Positions 8,819 through 14,811 of a stretch of DNA of 14,811 bases are shown here, one piece after another. The position numbers and the translations under genes were made by a program. The notes beneath the pieces were generated by a model, which was given only the letters and a program-made list of their open reading frames with translations, was not told the DNA's origin and did not search any database. Origin of the DNA: Pseudomonadota bacterium (lineage in GTDB: Bacteria > Pseudomonadota > Gammaproteobacteria > JAKAQQ01); assembly GCA_021828425.1 (NCBI GenBank), contig JAKARN010000010.1, positions 1 through 14,811 of the forward strand, read 5' to 3'. How positions within the stretch are numbered: the stretch's first letter is position 1; every line of letters begins with the position of its first letter.

Positions 8819-10870
8819 CTACGGCTCGAAGGGCAAATCCTCTCCAAAAAACGAGCCCTGGGCGAGCAGGACGCCGTGGAGGAGCAGATCGTTCAGGAGT
8901 TGTGCACGATCGACGTCGGTGGCAAGGATCGGGATTTTCCTCTCGCGGAGCACGGACAACCAGGGCGCAGTCGTTTCGGGGGGTGTTTCGCCAGGGGGTG
9001 TTTCGTCAGCTTCCGCCTCCGGCGGAGAGTCGGCCTCGAGTAGCCGGGATGCGGGCATGCGCACAAGATGCGGCTTGAAGTGATTGAGCATCAGTCCTGA
9101 ATAACTGGACTGGCCGAACTCATCAAGCCCGATCAGAATGCCGGCTGCGCGGAGTGGACCGATCCACTCCCGGGCCGTTTTGATCTGGTTGGCGATGGAT
9201 CGTTCGTGAAAGAGGAGGGCCAGCCGGCCGGGGGTTTTCTGTGGCCAGCGTTCGGCGATGGATCGGGCCAGTCCAGGATTTTTGAGGGTCTCCCCGGACA
9301 GTCTCAGGTAGAGCGTGAACGGTTCCGGTTGGGGAGGATGGAGGAGGTAGCCGAGGGCGGACTCGAGGAGATACTGGTCGAGGACCGAAAGTGCTCCCTG
9401 CGCGCTCACCTGTTGGAAGAAATCCGACCATGAGGTGCGGTGACACGTCTTGAGCAGGCTGGGGCCCAAGCGCAGTTCGAAGCGGGTCAGGGAGTCGCCG
9501 GTCGTGAAACTGCTGATTGTTCGTCTGACCAGTGGTAGCTTCTTGCGTTCGATCATGTGGTCGATGACCGCTGCGAGGTCCTCTGGATCCGATGCGGTGG
9601 CGGTCGGTATGTAGCGATTGACGGGTTGGGGACCTTGTGAGGCTTGGGTGGCCTCATGGATCAGGCGTTCCAGGGTGGAGCTCCGGACCCGTGAACTGAC
9701 GCCGATGACAATGCCGATCACGAGGGAGTGATTCAAGGCTTCGTAAAGTTGTCCGTCCACCGCACGGTGGAGATGCTCTGCCCACTGCTCCATGTTTTCC
9801 CCTGCGGACCGTTCAAGCCAGTAGCACAGGGACCAGCCAAACCGGGTCACGAGATCCCCGGGCCGGGAAAAGGCGCGGGAGTTACGCTCGATCTCGTCGA
9901 GCAGGCTCCCGATCATGGCGGGCCCGTGTTCATTGAGGAGGATGGACAGGTCCCTGAGCTGGATGATGCCGATCGCCTGTTCGCTGCGCTTGGGCAGGGC
10001 GGCCTCGAGGTGTTCCTGGATGCGGGCGGTGAAGTCTGCGTTGGTCACGAGGCCTTCCGTGCTCCCCGGCTCTCGCGGCTGGGGCGGGGGTGCCGGTTTC
10101 TGGTCCGGGGTGGCCGGGGGAGGCGGGGGTTGCGGTGGAAGCGACTCCGGACGGCGTCGCGCAAGAATGAGAATCGCCGGTTCGCCTGCCCAGCTGAGCG
10201 GTCGAACCACGAGCAGGAGAGGCGATCCCTGTTGCTGCACTTCTACTTCGACTGGACGGGACTCGCTCGCCTGGGCGCATTTCTTGAGTGCCTGCTTGAT
10301 GCGTGTGCGTTCCCCCGGTGGAAAGAGGTCAAGGAAGGGGCGGGATTCCGGGCTGTCCAGGCCGAAGAGCAGGAGATAGGCGGGATTCGCGTAGAGGTGG
10401 AGCCCTTCCTGAATGAAGGCCAGTGGTGTTTCCAAGGTCTCCGCTAGCAGACGATGGGCACGTTCGCCTTCCTTGTTCGTATAGCGCAACTGCAGGCTAT
10501 CCCGCTTTAAGCGTGAGAATTCAGCGGTTTGCAGGATGATCTGGCGGGTTTTGGGGGCATCGTCCAGGCTGATGAAATCCGCACCTGGCCAGGTGCTCGG
10601 GCTCTGTTCCATGAGGGACAGGTGGGGCAGTGCTTCCCACTTCTGCCTCAAGTCCTCCGGGAGAGAGGCCCAGTTCCAATCGAGTTCAGGATCCCAGATC
10701 AGGATCATCCAGTCTGAAGGTTCCTCCTCCGCCAACGCCTCGAAGCCATCGATGCTGCGGATCCGTGACCACACGCCCTGATTACGGAGCAGGGTATTGA
10801 TGGCCTCGGCCCGTTCGGCATGACGGGTGAGGACAAGGAGGGGAATGGCGTCCTGTTCGGATGGGTTCAC
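8819..10870 (-). CDS. FimX-like REC-PAS-GGDEF-EAL protein with degenerate catalytic motifs (probable c-di-GMP effector)
   Basis: A 683-residue protein with the order and length of Pseudomonas FimX (691 aa), a c-di-GMP receptor for type IV pilus assembly. Residues about 8-115 are receiver-like: Asp60 sits at the phosphoacceptor position but the N-terminal acidic pair is absent. About 116-140 is a connecting helix and 137-238 a PAS domain. Residues 241-270 are a proline-rich linker with PPPPP (248-252) and PPP (261-263). The GGDEF-like domain (272-415) has GWSLC (345-349) in place of GGDEF. The EAL-like domain (430-683) has FELRL for YEALLR, LDEFGQ (582-587) for xDDFGTG, and VRMP for VKID, so cyclase and phosphodiesterase activity are not expected. 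A Pro/Glu-rich stretch (611-637) interrupts the EAL domain. The start is GTG at 10870, two bases after the epmB stop, with GAGGG ahead. No pilus genes are visible, so the pilus role is inferred from family resemblance. Confidence 0.8.
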   Translation of the reverse strand: MNPSEQDAIPLLVLTRHAERAEAINTLLRNQGVWSRIRSIDGFEALAEEEPSDWMILIWDPELDWNWASLPEDLRQKWEALPHLSLMEQSPSTWPGADFISLDDAPKTRQIILQTAEFSRLKRDSLQLRYTNKEGERAHRLLAETLETPLAFIQEGLHLYANPAYLLLFGLDSPESRPFLDLFPPGERTRIKQALKKCAQASESRPVEVEVQQQGSPLLLVVRPLSWAGEPAILILARRRPESLPPQPPPPPATPDQKPAPPPQPREPGSTEGLVTNADFTARIQEHLEAALPKRSEQAIGIIQLRDLSILLNEHGPAMIGSLLDEIERNSRAFSRPGDLVTRFGWSLCYWLERSAGENMEQWAEHLHRAVDGQLYEALNHSLVIGIVIGVSSRVRSSTLERLIHEATQASQGPQPVNRYIPTATASDPEDLAAVIDHMIERKKLPLVRRTISSFTTGDSLTRFELRLGPSLLKTCHRTSWSDFFQQVSAQGALSVLDQYLLESALGYLLHPPQPEPFTLYLRLSGETLKNPGLARSIAERWPQKTPGRLALLFHERSIANQIKTAREWIGPLRAAGILIGLDEFGQSSYSGLMLNHFKPHLVRMPASRLLEADSPPEAEADETPPGETPPETTAPWLSVLRERKIPILATDVDRAQLLNDLLLHGVLLAQGSFFGEDLPFEP
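8979..9008 (-). repeat. Tandem 15-bp repeat in the fimX-like gene (ETPPG/ETPPE units)
   Basis: Two adjacent 15-base units, GGGGGTGTTTCGCCA and GGGGGTGTTTCGTCA on the + strand, differ at one base. They are in frame and encode ETPPG and ETPPE in the acidic, proline-rich insert of the EAL-like domain. Unit gain or loss would change the protein by five residues without a frameshift. Confidence 0.85.
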
Positions 10871-10872
10871 AT

Positions 10873-11862
10873 TCAGCCCTCAAGCAGGGTTTTGGCTGGT
10901 GCGCCGGGAATTTCGCGGACGAGCCGGGGTACCAGGTATCCGGGAAGGCGGGCACGGAGTTCCCGGTGGATGCGACAGGCCTGTTCATCGCTCACGGCGA
11001 AGTGGATACCGCCCTGAATGGGATCCAGCTGGTGGAGATAGTAGGGCAAAACCCCGGCCGAAAAGAGAGTTTCCGACAGGTCGGCGAGTTTCTCCGGAGT
11101 GTCGTTTACGCCGGCCAGAAGCACCGACTGATTGAGCAAGTGGAAACCGCCGGTGCGGAACTCGTGGAGTGCTTGAATCACGGCGGGGGTGATCTCGCGG
11201 GCGTGGTTGGCATGGATCACGAGCACCCGGCGGCGGGAAAAGCGGTTGAGGGCACCGAGGAGAGCCGGAACGATCCGACGTGGCCGGACGACCGGTTCCC
11301 GGCTGTGGATGCGGAGGGTGGCCAGATGCCTGATCGCATTGAGACGGCCGCACAGCGAAGCCAGACGGTTACGGCTCAAGGTGAGGGGATCACCGCCGCT
11401 CAGAATGATCTCGCGGATGCTTGGGTCCGAACTCAGCTGAGCCAGTGCCGCCTTCATGTCTGGATCTTCCCGAGCCTGAGCGCGTACCGGGAAATGCCGC
11501 CGGAAGCAGTAACGGCAATGGATGCTGCATTCGGTTCCGGCCAAGAGGAGTGCCCGGCCGGCGTATTTACGGATGAGACGCGGACTGGCGAGGCGTGGCT
11601 GCTCTTCCAGCGGGTCAGCGAAGCCGGCAGGATCGGCCTCCTCGATCTGGGGCGCGAACTGGAGCCAGAGCGGATCGCCTGGGACCGAGCGGGAAAAAAA
11701 CGAACGGGAAACCCGGAACGGAAAAGCCCGCAGGATCTCAGCCGGGGGGGCGGGCGGCATCCGGACCGTCCCGCTCCGGAGAACGGCCGGGTCGGTTACC
11801 AGCGCCAGGCTCGAGTCCTCGTCGGGGAGGGGTTTCAGTGGAGAGTCGAGTTTCGCTATCAT
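10873..11862 (-). CDS. epmB: EF-P (R)-beta-lysylation enzyme EpmB, a lysine 2,3-aminomutase-family radical SAM protein
   Basis: A 329-residue enzyme (E. coli 342) that converts L-alpha-lysine to (R)-beta-lysine for attachment to EF-P. The radical SAM cluster motif is ECSIHCRYCFRRHFP, with cysteines 112, 116 and 119 spaced CxxxCxxC. SGGDPL (155-160), RIHSREPV (184-191), HANHAREI, LLNQSVLL and YYLHQLDPIQGGIHF follow in the order seen in YjeK. Lys324 in APAKT aligns by position with the PLP-binding lysine of the family (inferred). An upstream in-frame TGA at 11869-11871 leaves the ATG at 11862 as the first possible start; no good ribosome site precedes it. The C-terminal zinc-binding and tetramer-forming extension of clostridial aminomutases is missing, as is normal for EpmB. 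The gene is divergent from efp and leads the transcript that continues into the fimX-like gene. Confidence 0.94.
   Translation of the reverse strand: MIAKLDSPLKPLPDEDSSLALVTDPAVLRSGTVRMPPAPPAEILRAFPFRVSRSFFSRSVPGDPLWLQFAPQIEEADPAGFADPLEEQPRLASPRLIRKYAGRALLLAGTECSIHCRYCFRRHFPVRAQAREDPDMKAALAQLSSDPSIREIILSGGDPLTLSRNRLASLCGRLNAIRHLATLRIHSREPVVRPRRIVPALLGALNRFSRRRVLVIHANHAREITPAVIQALHEFRTGGFHLLNQSVLLAGVNDTPEKLADLSETLFSAGVLPYYLHQLDPIQGGIHFAVSDEQACRIHRELRARLPGYLVPRLVREIPGAPAKTLLEG
10877..10881 (-). promoter_or_regulatory. Ribosome binding site for the fimX-like gene, inside the end of epmB
   Basis: On the minus strand GAGGG lies six bases before the GTG start at 10870, within the last codons of epmB. 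It decides the start: the ATG one base earlier reads ATG-TGA and stops at once. Ribosomes finishing epmB would reach the site, so coupled translation is likely. Confidence 0.55.
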
Positions 11863-11930
11863 AAAGGGTCAGACCGACTCGCCCCATTGCCTAGGCGGGC
11901 CTTCACTATTCTTGCACGGATTCACGAGAC
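11863..11930. promoter_or_regulatory. Divergent 68-base gap between epmB and efp, presumed to hold both promoters
   Basis: Both genes must be started from or near this gap because they point away from each other. I found no convincing -35/-10 pair: TATTCT (11907-11912) with TTGCCT (11887-11892) is spaced only 14 bases. A CCTAGG palindrome lies at 11891-11896. The promoters may overlap the 5' ends of the coding regions. Confidence 0.35.
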
Positions 11931-12500
11931 ATGACGACCTATACTACCAATGAATTCAAAAGTGGCCTTAAAATCATCCTGGACGGGGATCCGTACAACG
12001 TCATTGAAAACGAGTTCGTCAAACCCGGCAAGGGGCAGGCCTTCAACCGGGTCCGGATCCGAAACCTGAAGACCAACCGGGTCATCGAGAAGACCTTCAA
12101 GTCGGGGGATACGGTTGAGGGGGCCGATGTCGTCGACGTCGAGATGCAGTACCTCTACCAAGATGGGACCCACTGGCACTTCATGCACCCGGAGACTTTC
12201 GAGCAGTATCATGCAGAATCCGCCCCGATGGCGGATGCAGCGCGCTGGCTCAAGGGCGAGGAGGTTTGCATGGTGACACTGTGGAACAACCGGCCGCTCT
12301 TGGTGACGCCTCCCCATACCGTGGTTCTGCGTGTCACCCGGACCGATCCGGGCCTGCGGGGCGATACTTCAAGCGGGGGCAGCAAGCCGGCGGAACTGGA
12401 AACCGGGGCCAGCGTCCGGGTTCCGCTCTTTATCCAGGAAGGTGAACTCATCAAGGTCAACACGCGGACTGCGGAATACGTTGCGCGCGGCAAGGAGTGA
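11931..12500 (+). CDS. efp: Translation elongation factor P
   Basis: A 189-residue, full-length EF-P (E. coli 188) that enters the ribosomal E site and rescues ribosomes stalled on consecutive prolines. The three beta-barrel domains are all present. The modification loop reads [10 protein letters not shown] with Lys34 at the usual position, flanked by the PGKG form that is a substrate for beta-lysylation; rhamnosylated EF-Ps carry Arg there. Further signatures are [57 protein letters not shown] and [11 protein letters not shown]. The gene starts at the ATG after a short GAG-containing leader. Its 3' end overlaps the probable start of epmA, and the divergent neighbour is epmB, so substrate and both modifying enzymes are encoded together. 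Confidence 0.97.
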   Translation: MTTYTTNEFKSGLKIILDGDPYNVIENEFVKPGKGQAFNRVRIRNLKTNRVIEKTFKSGDTVEGADVVDVEMQYLYQDGTHWHFMHPETFEQYHAESAPMADAARWLKGEEVCMVTLWNNRPLLVTPPHTVVLRVTRTDPGLRGDTSSGGSKPAELETGASVRVPLFIQEGELIKVNTRTAEYVARGKE

Positions 12501-13473
12501 GGAGAACTGCGACTGGCGGCCACGGGCCGGGCGCGAGACCCTCCGTCTCCGGGCTGCGCTCAAGGCCCAGGTCCGCGCGTTCATGGATGCGCGGGGGATT
12601 CTGGAGGTCGATACGCCGCACCTGGCCTTTCACGCGGTGCCTGACCCGGAATTGTCCTGCTTCTCGGTGACCGGCAGTCGCGCGCGCTACTGGTTGATTC
12701 CATCGCCCGAATACCATCTGAAGCGGCTTCTCGCCGCCGGCTACGGCGATGTCTACAGCCTGAGCTCGGTCTTCCGGGACGACGAAGTGGGACTTCTTCA
12801 CGAACCCGAGTTCACCCTCTTGGAATACTATCGGGTGGGTTGGGATGCGCGGGCGTTGGCCGAGGAGGCGGCGGGGCTTGTGGCCCGCCTCACCGGCCGG
12901 CCGGATGGGGTTCGCTTCATCCGGTACGTCGACTTGTTCGAGGAGGCACTTGGACTGGACCCCCTCACGGTACCCGCCGAACAACTCTGGAAGGCGATCG
13001 AGCCCGAACGCCGTCCGGTCGGAATCGAGCCGGATGACCGGGCGGCGCTTTGCGATTTCTGGCTGGGAACGGTGTTCTATCCCCGCCTGGGAGAACGGGA
13101 GACGGTTATTGTTCACGATTTTCCCGCGGAGGCTGCTGCACTCGCCCGACTGGATCCGGCCGATGCCCGGTTCGCACAGCGTTTTGAGATGGTGGTCGGT
13201 GGGATTGAGGTCGCGAACGGCTACCACGAACTGGCCGACGCCACCGAACAGGCACTCCGGTTCGAGCGGGACCGGGCGCACCGCCGGCGGACCGGTCGGC
13301 CGGACGTGACGGTTGACTCCGCGTTCATGGCCGCACTGAGATCCGGTCTGCCAGACTGTTCCGGCATCGCGATCGGATTCGACCGGGTGGTGCTCCTGGC
13401 CGCAGGACAGGATGACTTGGCCTCGACGCTGGCCTTTCCCTTGGCTGGATGCGGCCTTGAGGCCTCTGCCTGA
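12481..13473 (+). CDS. epmA: EF-P-(R)-beta-lysine ligase EpmA (GenX/PoxA/YjeA), lysyl-tRNA synthetase paralogue
   Basis: A class II aminoacyl-tRNA synthetase-like catalytic domain that activates (R)-beta-lysine with ATP and joins it to Lys34 of EF-P; there is no anticodon-binding domain. Motif 1 region: LEVDTP. Then [13 protein letters not shown], motif 2 VFRDDE (97-102) with [26 protein letters not shown], and motif 3 [12 protein letters not shown] (295-306). The start is the weak point. The family needs the segment beginning at about DWRP, yet the only in-frame ATG near efp is at 12331, 170 bases inside efp, and the next is at 12583, inside the fold. I propose TTG at 12481 (330 residues; E. 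coli 325), overlapping efp by 20 bases. GTG at 12442, just after AGGAAG, is an alternative. The stop at 13471-13473 shares one base with the msrC start. Confidence 0.93.
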   Translation: MRAARSEENCDWRPRAGRETLRLRAALKAQVRAFMDARGILEVDTPHLAFHAVPDPELSCFSVTGSRARYWLIPSPEYHLKRLLAAGYGDVYSLSSVFRDDEVGLLHEPEFTLLEYYRVGWDARALAEEAAGLVARLTGRPDGVRFIRYVDLFEEALGLDPLTVPAEQLWKAIEPERRPVGIEPDDRAALCDFWLGTVFYPRLGERETVIVHDFPAEAAALARLDPADARFAQRFEMVVGGIEVANGYHELADATEQALRFERDRAHRRRTGRPDVTVDSAFMAALRSGLPDCSGIAIGFDRVVLLAAGQDDLASTLAFPLAGCGLEASA

Positions 13474-13964
13474 TGCGCAAACCCGATATCCCGGATTATG
13501 AGGATCTGCTCCGCTCCCTGGGTGCACTGCTCTCGGGTGAACGCGATCTCGTGGCCAATACCGCCAACATGGCGGCTCTCCTCTTCCAGTCCCTTCCCCA
13601 GGTGAGCTGGGTTGGTTTTTATTTCCGGCGGGACCGTGACCTCGTGCTGGGTCCATTCCAAGGTCCACCCGCCTGTATCCGCCTGCCTTGGGGGGAGGGC
13701 GTCTGTGGACGTGCCGCCCTCAGCGGATCCATTCTCAGGGTTGCCGATGTCCACGCGTTCCCAGGGCATATCGCCTGTGATCCAGAGGCACGGAGCGAGA
13801 TCGTGGTGCCACTTTTCCACGACCGCCAGGTAGTCGGCGTACTGGATCTCGACAGTTACGTTCCCGACCGGTTTCAGCCCGGGGACGAGCGGGGTCTCGA
13901 AGCCATGGCGCGCCTTTTGGAATCGGCTGTCGACTGGAGCCCCCTGTCCCAAACTAATCGCTGA
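13473..13964 (+). CDS. msrC: Free methionine-(R)-sulfoxide reductase, GAF-domain type (fRMsr)
   Basis: A 163-residue single GAF domain that reduces free methionine-(R)-sulfoxide with electrons from thioredoxin in the cytoplasm. It carries SWVGFYF, LGPFQG, ACIRLPWGEGVCG, DVHAFPGHIACD, SEIVVPL and VLDLDS. The three redox cysteines are C68, C78 and C102; their spacing (10 and 24) is identical to C84, C94 and C118 of E. coli fRMsr. The ATG overlaps the epmA stop as TGATG, and a GAGG lies at 13459-13462, so translation is probably coupled to epmA. It is the last gene of the efp-side cluster, with no strong terminator behind it. Confidence 0.93.
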   Translation: MRKPDIPDYEDLLRSLGALLSGERDLVANTANMAALLFQSLPQVSWVGFYFRRDRDLVLGPFQGPPACIRLPWGEGVCGRAALSGSILRVADVHAFPGHIACDPEARSEIVVPLFHDRQVVGVLDLDSYVPDRFQPGDERGLEAMARLLESAVDWSPLSQTNR

Positions 13965-13973
13965 GGGGCTCAG

Positions 13974-14008
13974 ATATCCACAAAAGCTGTGGAAAACTCT
14001 GTGGATGA
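13974..14008. promoter_or_regulatory. Cluster of three DnaA-box-like nonamers
   Basis: ATATCCACA (13974-13982, + strand) is one mismatch from TTATCCACA. TGTGGAAAA (13988-13996) is TTTTCCACA on the minus strand and fits TTWTNCACA. TGTGGATGA (14000-14008) is TCATCCACA on the minus strand, one mismatch. The second and third are 12 bases apart, about one helical turn, and are inverted relative to the first. Confidence 0.5.
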
Positions 14009-14060
14009 AATGACCTGGTAGCGTGGCCGGACCTTGAGATTCACGGGTCTGTCCACTCCG

Positions 14061-14160
14061 GTATATTTTGTGACCAGATATAAAAATGTTATTTATCAAA
14101 ATGATATGCGTATCAAAGACAATCTGATTTGAGATTGAGACGCATCTTTCGAATATGTGT
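14061..14160. other. AT-rich segment, about 29% GC
   Basis: By hand count 29 of these 100 bases are G or C, in a window whose genes are strongly GC-rich. It contains runs such as TATAAAAATG and TTATTTATCAAAA, an imperfect palindrome GATATGCGTATC (14103-14114), and a doubled TTGAGA (14129-14140). It could act as an easily melted element or be a recently acquired or unconstrained spacer. Confidence 0.6.
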
Positions 14161-14177
14161 GAGCACGTTTCCCGAGG

Positions 14178-14186
14178 TGTGTATAA
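14178..14186 (-). promoter_or_regulatory. DnaA box, exact match to the R2-type nonamer
   Basis: TGTGTATAA on the + strand is TTATACACA on the minus strand, identical to box R2 of E. coli oriC. It lies one base beyond the psd stop and on the far side of the AT-rich segment from the other three boxes. Confidence 0.5.
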
Positions 14187-14187
14187 A

Positions 14188-14811
14188 TCAACCGTCCCTG
14201 GTCGCAAAGTCGGGCGCACACGGCTGGGCTAAAGGATGGCCGTACTGGACGGGATCCGGGCTGACGCAGGGATTCCAGCGGGATCCTGGAACGAGCAGGA
14301 TGACCGTCGAACCATAGTTGAAGCGGGCAATTTCCTGGCCCCGATCCCAGGATCGGCCGATCCCCGATTGGAGCCGGATTCGGAAGGAAGGGTCATGATT
14401 CCGGCGGGATGTCCGGGCTGCGCACCAGACGGTTTCGATGCCACCGACCAGGCGCGCGGCCACGAGAACGAGGAGAAGGGGCCCCATGCGCGTGTCGAAT
14501 CCCAAAACAACCCGTTCGTTTTCGACATAGCGGTCCGGATCGCTCCGGAGCCTCTCGGGTCTCACCGAAGCGAAGCGGCCCGGAATCCAATCCACATGAC
14601 AAAGGGTTCCGGCTGCGGGCAGGTGCACCCGGTGATAGTTTCCAGGGGCAAGATAGAGATTGAAAAAGAGGGCTGTGGGGTTGAACAGGCCGGCAGGAAT
14701 GCCGTTTGGGGGCTGGCCCAGGAGGCCGGCCCAGGTGAAGGGCTGGCCCTTCACGGCCACCAACCCCTCGAACCCCGCCTGTCCCATGGTCACGAGCCGT
14801 CCGTCCAAGAT
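14188..14811 (-). CDS. psd: Phosphatidylserine decarboxylase proenzyme (5'-truncated)
   Basis: The gene runs off the right edge; the last 208 residues are visible. The enzyme makes phosphatidylethanolamine from phosphatidylserine at the inner membrane after cutting itself into two chains and forming a pyruvoyl group. The Asp of the self-cleavage triad is probably the D in ILDGRL (codon 14803-14805). The His is the second one in NYHRVHLP (14623-14625). The Ser that becomes pyruvoyl lies in FNYGSTVILL (Ser codon 14308-14310), where GST replaces the LGST of E. coli. PGRFASVRPE, NERVVLGFDT and GGIETVW are further family segments. The end (VQYGHPLAQ) is short, without the long acidic tail of the E. 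coli protein. epmA and psd are also neighbours in E. coli. Confidence 0.95.
   Translation of the reverse strand: MLDGRLVTMGQAGFEGLVAVKGQPFTWAGLLGQPPNGIPAGLFNPTALFFNLYLAPGNYHRVHLPAAGTLCHVDWIPGRFASVRPERLRSDPDRYVENERVVLGFDTRMGPLLLVLVAARLVGGIETVWCAARTSRRNHDPSFRIRLQSGIGRSWDRGQEIARFNYGSTVILLVPGSRWNPCVSPDPVQYGHPLAQPCAPDFATRDG

Larger units (their letters stand above)
13965..14187. other. Convergent intergenic region with DnaA-box-like sites and an AT-rich segment (candidate DnaA-binding or origin-like locus)
   Basis: The gap lies between the stops of msrC (+) and psd (-), so neither gene needs a promoter here. It holds three DnaA-box-like nonamers at its left end, one exact R2-type nonamer at its right end, and between them a segment of very low GC. 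No tRNA, coding frame or T-tailed terminator was recognised. A perfect CTGAG-GGG-CTCAG hairpin (13961-13973) spans the msrC stop without a T-run. The octamer TTGAGATT occurs at 14034-14041 and 14129-14136. Confidence 0.5.

Noticed and set aside
11887..11912. Possible efp promoter (TTGCCT and TATTCT)
   Set aside because: The spacer is 14 bases, too short for a sigma-70 promoter.
10861..11934. 357-codon open frame on the plus strand opposite epmB
   Set aside because: epmB has intact radical SAM motifs on the minus strand; the opposite frame shows no motif and is a codon-bias shadow.
12331..12480. Long N-terminal extension of epmA from ATG 12331
   Set aside because: It would overlap efp by 170 bases and add about 50 residues with no match to the family; efp is clearly the real frame there.
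13961..13973. CTGAG-GGG-CTCAG hairpin as a terminator for msrC
   Set aside because: The stem is only five base pairs, overlaps the stop codon and is not followed by a T-run on either strand.
13221..14219. 332-codon open frame on the minus strand covering msrC and the AT-rich gap
   Set aside because: It runs across three unrelated regions with no domain; msrC with its three correctly spaced cysteines explains the coding signal.

Overview
The window is a dense, GC-rich stretch of bacterial chromosome with housekeeping content. It is almost certainly from a gammaproteobacterium. The pointers are a gamma-type parC, the complete EF-P beta-lysylation set (epmB, efp, epmA) beside psd as in enterics, a UbiH/UbiI-family ubiquinone hydroxylase, and a FimX-type protein of the kind known from Pseudomonas and Xanthomonas. 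Most coding DNA is strongly GC-rich; the AT-rich patch near 14,061-14,160 stands out sharply. No tRNA, rRNA, insertion sequence, prophage gene or CRISPR array was seen.

Layout. Bases 1-8801 are read rightward: the 3' end of a UbiH/UbiI-like monooxygenase gene, overlapping by ATGA with an AddB-like nuclease gene (255-2948). Next come its partner, an AddA/RecB-like UvrD-type helicase-nuclease (3071-6451), and parC for topoisomerase IV subunit A (6507-8801). Bases 8819-11862 are read leftward: a FimX-like REC-PAS-GGDEF-EAL protein with degenerate catalytic motifs, immediately downstream of epmB. A 68-base divergent gap separates epmB from efp, epmA and msrC, which are read rightward and are overlapping or one-base coupled. 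A 223-base convergent gap follows, then psd (leftward, running off the end).

How the genes relate. The first block concerns DNA ends and chromosome topology: an AddAB-type enzyme that would do the work of RecBCD, and topoisomerase IV. The second is the EF-P module: EpmB makes (R)-beta-lysine, EpmA attaches it to Lys34 of EF-P, and modified EF-P relieves ribosome stalling at proline runs. The FimX-like protein made from the epmB transcript carries a five-proline and a three-proline run, so it is a predicted client of the same pathway. msrC (free methionine sulfoxide reductase) is translationally linked to epmA.

The most unusual non-coding structure is the convergent gap 13965-14187. It holds several DnaA-box-like nonamers beside a 100-base segment of about 29% GC, an arrangement resembling a replication origin or DnaA-binding locus, in a place where no promoter is needed.
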